Assembly (NCBI GenBank): GCA_000231825.2 | Contig: JH720298.1 | Location: forward strand, 1,394,814-1,458,813 | DNA from: Tetrahymena elliotti 4EA | Lineage: Eukaryota; Ciliophora; Oligohymenophorea; Hymenostomatida; Tetrahymenidae | Length of the DNA stretch: 64,000 bases | Reading direction: 5' to 3' | In this document: positions 11,456 to 23,817 of the stretch, piece by piece | Position numbering within the stretch: position 1 is the first letter of the stretch | How the letters are laid out: the number at the start of each line of letters is the position of its first letter | Made by a program: the position numbers and the translations under genes | The notes under the pieces: model-generated | The model's database searches: none | What the model was told of the DNA's origin: nothing | Seen by the model: the letters and a program-made list of their open reading frames with translations, nothing else

Positions 11456-14400
11456 ATGATAAATAAAACGTCTTTGTAAAATGAAAATTGTCAAAGCGAT
11501 AATTTGCATTAAAAAACATATTCTGCGCAGACAACTTCCACTTCCAACAAGGATTGTTGGAAATTAAATAGTAACACCAACAGCAACAACAACTACAACA
11601 ACAATAATAACAAGATTAATAATTTTAAAATAAGTAACTAATTAAATCACAACATAAACAATTTATAATAAATGCAGGGTGATATTAATGTTGATCGTCT
11701 TGCAACTTCTGTTTCGGACTAAGGGTACTTAGATCCCAAAGCATTTTTTAATGTTGGAGGAGCCAGTCCATTAGATATTTCTCATAAGGATGTAGGCAAT
11801 GTCCTAACTATGATTGGCTCATCAAATAGCAAATCAGCAATGAATTACAACTCCAACTTCAATAACATGAACAAATTAAATACTCCCTAGCAATCTTAAT
11901 TGTTCAACATATAAAATTAACAGGATAATGAAAAGGCGAATAAGCCTATTTTAGCTAATAGCGCATAAATAAGCTAAGACTTTTGGGGTAAAGAAGTTAA
12001 TTAAGAAGTTGATTTCAAATTTAATTAACAAGACATATCAAACAGTAATAATGAAGATTATCTTAAAAACTAATTGTTGAATAAGACAGAATTCAAAAGA
12101 GATATTATTGGATAGTGTAATGTCGAGACTCAAGGTGATGAAGAAGAAGAAGAAGAAAATTATGATTGTGATGTCGATGAAGAAGACACATGCAGTGAAT
12201 TCATCAAAGAATTGCTTAAAAATGAACAAAAACTCACATAGAAAATCTATTGCTCTGAGATCAAAGCACTAAAAGTTACCAAAATATTCAATGATCTTAT
12301 ATTCTCAATGAAAGCTGAACTGTTAGCTTACCTTACTCTTGAAGACATCTGCTGCTTCAAGAAAGCCCTCCAATATTACCTAGGCAGATCAGTTACAAAA
12401 GTTATTGACGCATAAATTCTTAAGTTGATTTGGTCCTCTGAAAAGAGAATTGACAACTATCTTCTCTGGGATACCCTGATTAACTACTCTTTCATTAAAA
12501 AGCAATATCCTTATCAGTATGAGGTAAATTCAAAATTTAATGCAAGTATTTCATATAATCTAATAAACTAGCTATTTGTTGTTAAAAAAACAGCAAAAAT
12601 TAATGATTTTTAGATATCTTTAAAGTCTATCATAAATAATATTTAAATTAATTGTAATTAAGTCTCAATTCATGCTATGCTATTCTCATATAAAATTACA
12701 AATAAAGCTGAAAATTATTTCATTAAAAATATTTCAAAAAATGAGAAAAAATCATTTACTTTTTCGAATATTCAGTTCAATGAAGAAAAAGAAAAAAATA
12801 ACACTTACGCCTTCTCTAAATCCTCCTTGTTTAATTGCAATCAAATATTCCAATAAAAAAAGCAACTTTTGGTAAATAACCCAGACTGAGTTCTAGTCAA
12901 TAGATAGATCATCCAAATTAATTTTTTTAAAACATTTCAAATATGAATCAATCAATCATTTCCAAAAAATTTTGAGGGAAATAATTCAATATCAGAAATA
13001 TCATGAAAAATTTCTTGTATTTTTAGAAAGAAGAAATTTTTGATGAAATTGAATTGAATGGAATTATTATTTATGATAGCAAAATGATTAAATCTTGTTT
13101 GTTAGATCAGACACATGAAAACTAGAAAGAAAGTGGCTACATTATTTTTAAGTTCAAATAGAATTTTTTTAAATTTTAAAGAAAAAGCAAAATCTTTGAC
13201 CAATCAGAAAGTGTCTAATTAAATAACTCAATAACATTCAAACTTATTCTTTAATTATTGAATTCAAATTTTTAGCTTAATTAATCACCCTTTTTAATTC
13301 AGCAATTTTTACAAACAATTAGGAAAAACAAATAAAAAAATCTTCAATTTAAATGAAAATAGCCTGAAATATTTTTTTGAGTTCTCAACAATTTTTTTCA
13401 ATAAAAATTAAATAAAAAATAGATTTTATTTTAATTAAATTTTTTTTTGATTAAATAGAAAAATGCCAAAATAGTAAATGCTGAGCATGACAAAAACATT
13501 AGAATGGATTTGGATAGGACATTTCCTGAAATGGATGTGTTTTAAAATTAATCGAATTAAAATAAGTTGTTTCGCGTTTTAAATGGGCTATCTTATTCGA
13601 TTAAAGAGATTGGTTACATTCAAGGTTGGAATTAAATTACAGGTTTATTTTTACTACATCCTGAATTCTCTGAAGATATGGTCTATTGGATTATTAATTA
13701 TTTAATGCATAAGGTTTCCTTGAAAGACCTTTACCTTTCTATTTAGAATGCTTATTCTACTTCTCCTTCTGAATCCGCTTCAGAATAATAACACCATACT
13801 CCTTAATAAGCATGCTCAATCTAAAATAATTTAACTAATTAATATCAATCCAATAATAATCACTAATCTGAAAACAGATACAAAGTATCTAATAATAAAT
13901 ACAATTATGATGACAAAGAAAATGATTTTGTAGGCTATAACAAAAGAGAAGCAGGACATTAAATAAGCTGCAGCACATTCGAAGACAAACAAAGCTGTAA
14001 TTCTTCTGAAAATAATTGGGCTAACTCTGCTGAACCTGTTCCTCTAATCAAATTAGATTATCTTACATATGCTCTAAAAGTTTATATGAAAGTATACCTC
14101 AACAATATCTACAGACAAATAGAAAAAACAAACTTCACAATTTACATCTAAAAATGGTTCACTGTTCTCTTTTCTCAATAATTGTCTCCAGAAATCGTAA
14201 TCATTTTACACCATTTATCAAAGCCATTGATTTATTTTTGAGGAATATTTTTTGATGGATTGAATGAAATTTGAGTTGCAAGAATAAAATGATATTTTTT
14301 GAATTAAATTCTTTGGTTACACTTAAACATTTGTGTAAATTTTAATCTTTAAACAGTTAATAGATTTTTCAAAAGAAATCTTTGATTCTTTTTGTCTATA

Positions 14401-15901
14401 ACAAATTCAAATTTTTTTCTTTTAAAATAAATAAATTTGTTTGCAAGAAACAAACAAACAAACACTCAAATTTGTTATCTATTTATTTATTTTAGAGCTT
14501 TTCACTAGCTATATTTTCAATAAACCTTAAATTTTTATAAATTTAATTTACTCAGAATCAATCCAAAAATAGTAACTCTCATTTACTCCCTCAATCCCCC
14601 CCAACAATAATTTTCTTAAAGAAAGCTAAATAAAATTCAATAATTAATCGTGTTTAAATTAAAAACAATTTAAATATAATATATATAGACTCTCAGTTTG
14701 ATGGCTGGCATAGTTCTTCAAGATTGGAATTACCTTATCAAGATGGCACTGGCTGTTTTTGACATTTTAAAAGAAGAAATCCTCTCTAAAAGTGATCCAG
14801 ATGATATTATGGAACTCTTCTATGATAGTTTTAACTTCACAAAGGTAAATTTAATTAATTATTTCAAAAAAATATTACTCTTTTAAAATCTTCCTTCTCT
14901 TAAATTAATTGAAAATTTGCCAAAAAATCATTAGTTTAAAAATTTGTATTAATTTTAGATCAAATAAATAGCGTCTGTTCTTTGTTATCAAAACAAAAAA
15001 TTTTATTTTATTCATTCAAAACGCATATTTTGGAATAATTCAAACAAAATTTTCTTTTAAATTCTTGATCAAAATATTTCTTTCAAAAATTAACTTTGAA
15101 TGAAAAAAGAAATAATTTTGTTCTGCATTTTTCCTTTAAATTATTTGAATATTTTTGAATTGATTTAAAATGAATTATTAAATAATAAAATAGTAATAAG
15201 TCTATAGTTCAATTTAGAAGTTTGAGATAACTAATGAATAATTGCTTTAGATAATGAATTTGTTTGATGACTAAAGTGACATAGATACTATCTAGCTAAT
15301 TGATGGCAGATTCTATAAAGTTGAATAGAAGTAACGTAAGGAATTAATTAATAGTGGAAGCTAAAGTGGTAGCTTCTTTGAAAGAGTAGGGAAGTTTTTC
15401 TCTTCATCTTCAAGTAAGTAAGAAACATAAATTCAATATTTTGAAGAGAGAAGTGAAGTAAAATATAACTCTCTACCTTAAGGAGCAAATTTAGATGAAA
15501 ACAAATTCAGTGAATTGATTCATTTCAATAGATCCTATTCCAAAAAAATATCAAAAGAATACTCTAAATCACCTTAATATCAAATACCATTAGGATTGCA
15601 TGAACATAAGCCATCTTTAGCTTCCCAAAACTCATAGCATAACTAAAATAGTCGTCCTTTCTTAGAATAAAGAGCTGATATCTCTAAATATCAAGTAAAT
15701 AGCTAGATACCTTAGAACAACAACTTTAAAGCCTCGCCTAACTTTTCAGTTTTCACTACTATTAGTTAAGCATAATAAAATCTTAAAGCACACAACCTAC
15801 ACACTTCATTTAATCAGAATTATAAATCTTTTCTGAGCAGCAATTAAATCAACACTAAAGATAAGGAATTTGATATCACTCTTTAGTTCCAATCTCAATG
15901 A
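11456..15901 (+). CDS. TBC-domain Rab GTPase-activating protein
   Basis: TBC proteins speed GTP hydrolysis by Rab GTPases on membrane-traffic compartments. Exons: 11456-12523, 13027 to an unresolved end, 13459-14196, 14689-14844 and 15251-15901 (TGA). The exon 1/2 junction and the later joins are phase 0; no clear donor was found at the end of exon 2. The domain starts late in exon 1 and includes the arginine-finger motif IRMDLDRTFP (Arg at 13516-13518), the glutamine-finger motif GYIQGWNQ (Gln at 13621-13623) and the late helix VLQDWNYLIKMALAVF. Both catalytic residues are present, so it is probably active. About 100 Ser/Asn/Gln-rich residues interrupt the domain (about 13740-14040). The N-terminus is Asn-rich with an acidic run; the C-terminal 217 codons are low-complexity. 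ATG 11456 is preferred because the frame is open and coding-like before ATG 11672; it stays open up to 11345. Confidence 0.88.
11542..11562 (+). repeat. Perfect 9-bp inverted repeat (hairpin)
   Basis: TTCCAACAA, a GGA loop, then TTGTTGGAA: a perfect 9-bp stem with a 3-nt loop. It lies in the N-terminal coding region if ATG 11456 is used, or in the 5' leader if ATG 11672 is used. It could affect start selection or may be chance. Confidence 0.6.
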
Positions 15902-17765
15902 ACGAATAAATGTACAAGATTGAATATCTTAAAACAAATCAAAATAATACAACAAGATTTATATTAAAAATATTCAAAAAAGAAAGCAAATTAAGCTGTC
16001 TTATTTAAGACACTGTAAAAAAAGCTTTGATTAATTATATTACTTGTCAAAATCTCATCAATAAACTCACAATTAATTGACATGCATTCAAATCTTCAAG
16101 AATTAATTAAAAAAAACAAATAAAAGAGTTAAATTGAAATTTACACAGATTTCCATAATGATTACTATCAAATAAAAACCTAATAATTAAATAAATCTAA
16201 TTAATTAATGTTAATTAACTAACTAACTAACTAACTGCCAAATAATCACCTAATCTATCCATCTAATACACTCACTTTAAAGACTACAAATAAAACTGCC
16301 GAAAAATCGAATATCTATCGCTCTATCTTTTCAAAAAGAACAAAGCAAGATATTTACAAAAGAAGTACTTATTATAACCAATATACTTAACAATAACAAT
16401 ATCAACAACAATAAACTAATAAATAATAAAATAACTCTTTCTCTCATCTTATAATCTCAAATAACAACTTTTTTAATACTATCAACAACACCTAAAGACA
16501 AAATAAGTTTTTAAAAAATTAACATATTATTAATAAATACTTCTTCTTCATTAATAATTTCTTATTCTCACAAATACAAAATTAAAACTAATAATTTCTA
16601 TCAACCAACCAACCAAATACAATCAAATACTGGTTTATTTGTTTATTAAGAATAAAAACTATATTTATCTTATACAGAGAAAGTCTAACTAGGTCAGACA
16701 TTTAAATCAATTTCTTCTCAAGAGAAGGTTTCACAATGCAATATTCACTCAAGCTCATCTATCCATCCATTCATCCATTCACCAATTTACCAACCTATAT
16801 TGTTTATTGTCTATATTCATTCCTCTTATTAATTAATGCAAAACAATAAATAGCATTAAAAAAACATTTATAAATCATGATAATAACAACCAACACCAAA
16901 AAGCTTGTTCCTGCATTACCATCTCCTACTATTGATTTTCTTTTCTGATTTCTCCCTAACTGACTACCTTTTCTCTCCTCTAAAATATTAAAAATAATAA
17001 ATAAATAAATAAATAATTGTCTCCATAAATATGAACATATTCCTTAAAAATCAAGCAAAATATATTTCAACTTAACCCTTTTATATAATAAACATAACCA
17101 TTTAAAATTATTAATAAATTTAATGCACACATAAATAACATATATATTTAAATATATATTAGTATATCATTATGAAAAAAGCAATAACTTAGATACAAAT
17201 TTTCGCTCAAATCTAATAAAATACATTTTTGGCATTCCTTGATTGCTACCTATTAGTTCTTTTTCCATATTATCATCCAATATAAAAAGATAGATTTGTA
17301 AGAAATAATAAAAATTTGATAAATGTTTAATTTTTTATTAATTTTTCAATCAGACTCTTATTTTAATTTTGTTTCTAAGCCTGATTTGGGTAGATATGTT
17401 TTAATAAGCGTGAAATTTTTAATTATTGAAGTCATAAGTTTGGTGATAGTAGAAACTGAGCTGTAACTAGATAGAACCAGCTTAAATTAGAGTAATCGAG
17501 GTATATTGAAATCCCTAAGATTATAGAGAAATTAAAAAATGGTTTGTTTTTAAATTAATATAGTAAAATCAAAAAAGCATAAGATTGTTTTTAATTTTGT
17601 TGTGAGTAAATTGCTTTTGCAGTATTCATTAATTTATGGATTTTAGAATGTTAAATGGATTTGATATTCTTATTACTTTGGAAAATATCTATCTTTATTT
17701 GAAATAAATTATTAAATTTAATAAAGATATTAAGAAAGACATAAGAACATTTATTTTAATTGGAA
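15902..17765. other. Intergenic region with tetranucleotide repeats
   Basis: A+T-rich spacer between two plus-strand genes, presumably the TBC gene's 3' UTR and the next promoter. It holds an AACT tract at 16216-16237, CCAA and CATC tracts near 16601 and 16760, and an AAAT tract near 16993-17016. I saw no gene. Confidence 0.5.
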
Positions 17766-18329
17766 ATGATTAAAAAATCAATTATTTTTTTAGCAATTAT
17801 AGCTGTTTTGGCTTATTGCCAAGTTAAGGAATTGAATGAAACAAATTTTTTAGAAGCAAGTGTAACATTAAATACTATTCATGATGGCTATTTTTCCTTT
17901 TTCAAAGGACCTATTTGGAATTATCAAAATAGATTTTTGATATTTTAATCTTGCTAATAGGAAACTACTGCAAGTGTTTAAAGATAGTTTGTTGGAAGGG
18001 TAGTTGCCAAGTTATCTGAGAATTTATTTGTAATTCCTATTTTTGTTTTTGAACCTGAAGCCAATATCAATGAAAATACTGAAACAAGAGACGTTATTTT
18101 GGCTATTTAGAGAAAATATGGTGATGGTCTAGCTGTTAAAATATCAATTGAAACTAATGAATCCGATGAATAAAAGCTTTGGATCGAAAGCTTCGAATAA
18201 TTGGAAAACCATATTGATAGTACTCCTCACTTCTTTGGAGATAAAGCAATGGAAGAGGTCAATGGAATTACGGCATTCTTAAAGGATGTAAACATTTGTT
18301 CATAAATAAATCTAAATTAAAAAGCCTGA
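17766..18329 (+). CDS. Small secreted-type protein, 187 aa, unknown family
   Basis: One open frame from ATG 17766 to TGA 18327-18329 with TAA/TAG as Gln. It begins with a classic signal peptide (MIKKSIIFLAIIAVLAYCQ; a short basic N-region, then a hydrophobic core, with likely cleavage after the AYC region), so the product should enter the secretory pathway. The mature part is acidic and compact, with stretches such as LFVIPIFVFEPEANIN, RKYGDGLAVKISIETN and HFFGDKAMEEVNGI. No further membrane segment or known domain was recognised. A GTAAAC at about 18288, right after FLKD, could be a donor and change the last 13 residues, but no downstream exon was found. It sits between the TBC gene and a convergent lipase. 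Confidence 0.75.
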
Positions 18330-19230
18330 TATTGTTTGTTTGTTATGTATATCAAAAGCATTTCAACCAAAAATCTAATGATAAACTAATATCTTTTATA
18401 TTTTCTAATAGAGAAAGCTAATGTTTAAAAATAAAAGTTTTTTATAAAAATACTAAAAATATTATTTATTTGTTTATAAATTTATTAACAATTTTGTAAA
18501 ATAAGTTAGCTCAATTAATTTTCTATCAAAAACTAAAAGATTTTTAAGAAATATTTTTTATCTACTAATTCACTCTATCTATATTAGAAGATTTTTTATT
18601 GAATCATTTTAAATTAGATCATAAAATATGAAAACAAACATTTTATTTTTTATTCTTCTTTTGTTATTAAAAATTATATATATTTTTTAAGATTCATATG
18701 AAATTTTGATGATCTAAGCAAACCGAATTCTAAAAAATGATCAAAAGATTTTTTATTAAATAAGGCCAAAATATGAAAATAAAAAGAATTTTATGGCTAT
18801 TACTCTATTGTCTAAATAGCTCAAAATTATTCTTTAGTTTAAAAAATATTTACTTTTTTAAGATCAATTTACAATTGTAATGATTAGGTCAACCAAGTTA
18901 TTAACAAAATTAGCTTTTCTTCTTTAAAAATTTAAGTTTTTTTAATTTTAATTAAGGTTACTTATTTTTGGGTCTTTGTTAGAATTTTCAAAAGTCTAAA
19001 TAAATGACCTAAGGATATTCTAACATCTTTTTAAAATATTGAAAAAAAGAACTCAAAATATAATTAAAAAAATGGAATTAAAATAGGTTGGTTTGATTTT
19101 ATATTGTTATTATTCGAAACATTGAGTACAATATAAAGATTAGTCAATCAATATAAATTATTTATTTATTTGATATAATAAATGGGTTGGTTGATTATAT
19201 AGTAAAAGTAGTTTTTTATATTTTATTTTT
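18330..19230. other. Convergent intergenic region
   Basis: About 900 bp of A+T-rich sequence between the end of the small secreted protein gene (plus strand) and the end of the lipase gene (minus strand). It should hold both 3' UTRs. No gene or distinctive element was seen. Confidence 0.5.
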
Positions 19231-21314
19231 TCATTAAGAAGAGGGTTCTTGACCTGAGAGGATACTAAGGAGGTCGTCCATGTGTTAGTTGCTGATACCC
19301 CACATAAAAGTGCAGTGACCATAATTGTATTCTTTGAACCAGAAATTAGGGAGTTGAGTTCTCATCCAAGCAACATCAGTTTGATCAGCCAAACTATCAG
19401 TAGAACCAGCAAATAAGTAAACCTTTTCTTAGATCTTGGTTAAGTCATAAATAGGAGCCTTAAGAGAGTGGTACTTCTTTAAATTTTCAACTGGACCGAA
19501 ATCATAAGCTTAGAAGTTACCTCCCTTAACCAATTACTTCCAGTGTTCCATGTTCATTAAACTGGTACCAGCGGGGTCGTGTCCAACAAGAACATCCATT
19601 CTCTAATAATTATTCAAAAATATTTTTATTTTTTAAAGGTTTTTTCCAATTAAAAATCAATTTTTTTCCTTAAATTTTAATTAAAAGAATTATTTAAATA
19701 AATTACCTTGTAATTGTCTACTTTAGGATCAGTATCAGCAATGGGGCCAAGGAAAGCTCTGCAAACTTTACCCAAGTAACCACAGAGAGTTTCGATGGCA
19801 GGGTGCTTCAACCAGCTGTAAGCAAATACTTCATGGATACCGAAGGCATACATAAACCAGTCAACATTATAAGTGGCAAGAGCAGTCAAAACTTTGCTGT
19901 ATTCATTCTTAACTCTAGCAACCTAGTTAATTAATTAATAAGAAAACAAATAAAATATTTGTAAAAGAAAAGAAAGGTTTAAACACTATTTATGTCAATT
20001 AAGCTTAAGTAATTTTTAATGATAAAAATCTTCAAGGAGAAGTAGAAGAAATTTATTTATTTTTTATTTGAAAAGAAATTCAGTAATTTTAATTATTTAT
20101 TTATTCAATGATCAAAATAAATTCAATTAGTAATTTGGATAATTATTGCATCACTTTCGCTTGTAACATTAAAATAACAAAAAAATTGATTTCTTTTCTT
20201 AAATTGCTAAGAGTTGTTAGAGTTATTATCAAAAGTTATTAAATAATTAATTAATTGATAAATAAACTCCTTCACTCTTTGGGTGGGTGGATTTAAAATG
20301 TCAGTCAGCATTTTATAAAAGGTTTTGTTTAAGATCGATTTATTGATATTTTAAATGAAAAATGAATGAATTATTTTACAGGTCCGAAAAAGGAAATCTT
20401 ATCAACGTATTTGAGGACACCTTGATTTCTAGTAGTTAAAGCAATGAACATAGAGGTAGAACCTTAGGAGTGACCAACATAGTGAATTTTGTCAAAACCA
20501 GTAGCGTTAGCAATATAAGCAAAGCCAGCGGGTAAATCGTATTTGGACATTTCATCAAAAGAGAAGTTCCAGAAAGCCTTATCAGTGTCAGGATTTAAGG
20601 TAGTGTGGTTTCTTCCGAACATGTTACCTCTGCTGTTACCCATCCAAACATCATAACCAGCATTAGCTAAGATGAAAGCGGGAGCCTTTTTAGATAATAA
20701 ACTTGATTAGAATATGATAAATAAAGCATTAAAATTGACAAAGTGCTTTTCAAATAAGAATAAAAAGCATCTAGCATCAAATAAAATTTTATTTTAAATG
20801 CATTTTTTTCTGTTTTTTTCAAAAAATTCTTTTAAAATTTTCTAAAATCAAATCAAAAAACAAGCAATCAGTCAATCAATCAAACAAGTAAATTATTTAA
20901 TTGAGAGAGAGGGTTTTGATTTTGTTTAAGCAGATTTGAATGGAAGTGCTTGCTAATAAAAGTATAATAAAAAATTAGTTTATTTATTTATTGATTATTT
21001 ACAAGCTTTTCTTCGTTGATAATCCAAGTATCTGAGCAATCGAGTAAACCGTGTTGGAGGAAGATGGGTTTTTTACCAGAAACAATTTTGGATTTCTTGG
21101 CTTGAATACGGTTGTATTTGAGGATGTAGCCATCTTCAGTGGTAACATAATGAACTTCAAGAGGATATTTGTGGTAGGCTAAATACTCAGCAGTGGGTAA
21201 ATTTCTGTCAGGAGAAGGAAGAGCAACATTTGGTTCTTCCAATCTCAAGTTGGAAAAGTTGCAGGTGCAGATTGCTAATAAGCAAAGAGCTATAAGGAGA
21301 TTCTTATAGTTCAT
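19231..21314 (-). CDS. Acid lipase (AB-hydrolase lipase family), 401 aa
   Basis: Hydrolyses ester bonds of triacylglycerols or sterol esters in the lumen of lysosomes or food vacuoles, or outside the cell. Four exons with all junctions in phase 0: 21003-21314, 20380-20685, 19707-19922 and 19231-19602, giving 401 aa, the usual size of lysosomal and gastric lipases. A signal peptide ([19 protein letters not shown]) comes first. Then come the family motif TTEDGYIL, the oxyanion-hole segment [14 protein letters not shown], the cap entry [13 protein letters not shown], the nucleophile elbow GHSQG (Ser about 177), the acid segment GSTDSLAD (Asp about 351) and [11 protein letters not shown] (His about 374). 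The triad is complete, so it is probably active. Its stop is TGA 19231-19233, right after an in-frame TAA read as Gln. A precise name (acid lipase or sterol ester hydrolase) would need phylogeny. Confidence 0.95.
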
Positions 21315-22361
21315 AGTGAATGAATTAAGAAGGAAGGATGTTTATGATGTATTTTCCTTTTTTTAAAAGACTAATCTTTTGAAATTTGCCTTATATTTTG
21401 TGTAAATTAATTATTATTCAATTATTTTGTTTGTTTGTTCCTCCTTTTGTTATCCAGATTCTCTTTAATTTATTTATTACTCTTAATTCAAAGAATATTA
21501 AGTTTTGCAAGAGAAACTTTCTAATTCATCTTTTAAGGTTATATTTGAAGATGTGATTTTAAGCTCACTAACTAACTAACTAACAAAAGTCTTCTATCCT
21601 TATAAATTACAAATAAGTGGTAGAGAAATCATTTAATTCTAGTATCAATGTAGAGTAAATGAACATCTAATTTCAATTACTATTCTTGAAATACCAATAT
21701 ATTTCAATATTTAAATATACAATTTAAATGTAAAGAATATAAAGGAAACATCTAAAAGATAAATATCATTTTTTTTCAAGCTTTTCCTTACTGTTTTAAC
21801 AAAAATTTTAAATCGTTAACAGAAATGAATAGAAATTTAGAAATATGTTGATAATTATTTATATTGAAATCCTTGACAGATAAGTGAGAAAGATTGTATA
21901 AAAATAAGAGCAATTTGACATTCATGGTTATATTGCTTATATTTATAAAAATATAATTGATGAATATAAACAAGTAAAAAATTATAAAAGAAATTAATTG
22001 AATTGACATTATGTATCCTCATTATCCTTAATTAAAAGTGACGTCCAACCCTAAACATATTTTCTTGTTGATTATTTTAATTTGCGTCAAATGCAAGCAT
22101 CTAACGTTCAATTTTAATTGCAAATTGAAAGTTAAAGTCAAGAATAGAAATTATGTTTAGTATTCCACATTATATTATCACTTCTTTCAACTTAATAATT
22201 CGAAAATAGAAATTAATAACATTTTCAGATATATTCAAGACAAATATTTAACAAAAATTCTTTTAAATGTAAATAACTGACTAGCTACTAACTTTTACTT
22301 TTACATATCCATCCTCATAACAGTTTCTTCATTCTCTTATGTTTAATTTTAATTACTGATT

Positions 22362-22499
22362 TCAATCAAGTTAAATTATTCTCTTAAAAATCCTCCCTCT
22401 ATAACTTTCTCTCATCTTATCAAATACTTTTGATGATGATTTTTTGTTGTTGCTGTTGTTATAATTCAAAAATATTTGAGAATTCTATTAATTACTCAT
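22362..22499 (-). CDS. Possible short ORF or first exon, 45 aa
   Basis: From ATG 22499 to TGA 22362-22364 on the minus strand the frame reads MSNQQNSQIFLNYNNS, then a Lys/Ser run and KMRESYRGRIFKR. The polar start and codon use resemble the N-termini of the Gln/Asn-rich genes in this window. A GTATTT after KKSSSK could be a splice donor, making this the first exon of an unrecognised gene. No partner exon was identified, so it is tentative. Confidence 0.25.
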
Positions 22500-23652
22500 T
22501 TCAAAACAATTTGCAAAATGTAGGAAGCCTTTAACTGTAAACTCCAAATAGTTTATAAAGTAAGCATGTTGTTATTAGTTATAATTTAGCTTTAAATAAA
22601 AAATATTTTTATTTTTCCAAAATGAGCACATACATAATTTGATACTTGTTTCATTCTAAAATCAAACCAAATTTTTTATTTTATTATAAATGAAATTAGT
22701 AAAGAAATATTAACTAAAACTAAGTATGAAAGATTATTAAATCATAAAACTGATATCTTTCAATAATCTTATTAAAATAATACTCAATAAAAAAATAATA
22801 ATATATATAACCACAATTAATTATGTAATATTGAAAATGAAATATTAAATGATCATTCAAAAAAAGAACTAGTATTATGCAAATTAATAAATATAAATAG
22901 ACTTGGGATATTTGTATGTATTAGGATGTGTTTTTGCATGAAATTAAATGGTTTAAATATCTTGAATTAAATATAATTGAAATCTAACACAATTTTTAAT
23001 TTGTTGCAATATTACCTAAGTAATATTTTCTAGAACAATGGGTATGTATACATACTATGATTAAATAGTAATATTGATCATTTACTACTATTTTGTGAAA
23101 ATAATCAATCAGATATTTTTGGAAAATATCAAAATATCATCTTTTAAATTATATTTTTTCATTGAAAATAAAATATGAAATGAAATATTTTGCTATTTCA
23201 AAAAAAAGAATAAGTGAGTGAGTGAGTGACTGAAAGAATGAATGAATAATATCAGATCGAGATGGGATATATTTTTATAAAATACAATTTATATTGATAA
23301 ATATGTAAATAAGTGATTGAAATATCTTTAATTATATATGATTTTATTTATTTATTTATTTTCATTTCTCAATTTTTTCAAATTATTTTATTAAAACAAT
23401 TTTAGGCAAGATAAAATCATTGAATTAATTATAATATAAATATTATTTTATCATCTGTCTTACTTAGTTACTATTTTAAATCAGCCAATTTATATATTTT
23501 TTGATGTAAATAATAATATGCATAGTATTTAACTCTTTCAATATTACCTAACTTAAGATTTTTAATTGTAAATAAATAAGTTATTTGTTTGTTCTTCATT
23601 ATCTATTATTTTAAAATCCAAAGATATAATTAAATAGATGATAAAAAGTTTA

Positions 23653-23670
23653 GGGTAGGGTAGGGTAGGG
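23653..23670 (+). other. Four-run G-tract (G-quadruplex motif)
   Basis: Four GGG runs separated by TA, the classic G3N2 spacing of an intramolecular G-quadruplex, in DNA where G runs are otherwise rare. It lies about 150 bp past the stop of the Gln-rich gene, which is on the other strand, so that gene's 3' UTR would carry the C-rich complement. It is not the ciliate telomere repeat (GGGGTT). Confidence 0.7.
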
Positions 23671-23817
23671 AGGTGAATTAAAAATATGTTATCAGATCAA
23701 ACATTCATTAGTAATATTAATTAAAATAGCTTATGTATATATAAATATATAGATTCCTTAACTATTCTAGATGTCTTAGTGATGATTGATTGATCATAAT
23801 AATCTTATTTCCATCTA

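Larger units (their letters stand above)
21315..23817. other. Intergenic region with short ORF and G-tract
   Basis: About 2.5 kb between two minus-strand genes. It holds the lipase promoter side, a possible 45-codon ORF at 22362-22499, a four-run G-tract at 23653-23670 and an AACT tract near 21571. The rest is A+T-rich with no recognised gene. Confidence 0.45.

Noticed and set aside
13027..13356. Reading exon 2 of the TBC gene through to its TGA as the true C-terminus
   Set aside because: The TBC arginine and glutamine fingers lie in the next exon at a compatible phase, so exon 2 must splice out earlier, though its donor was not identified.
21788..22009. Minus-strand 73-codon frame with some leucine spacing
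   Set aside because: Very hydrophobic, A+T-driven translation without other support; it could be an LRR remnant but the evidence is too thin.
23653..23670. Telomere or chromosome end signal at the GGGTA repeats
   Set aside because: The native ciliate repeat is GGGGTT, the tract has only four units, and genes continue on both sides.
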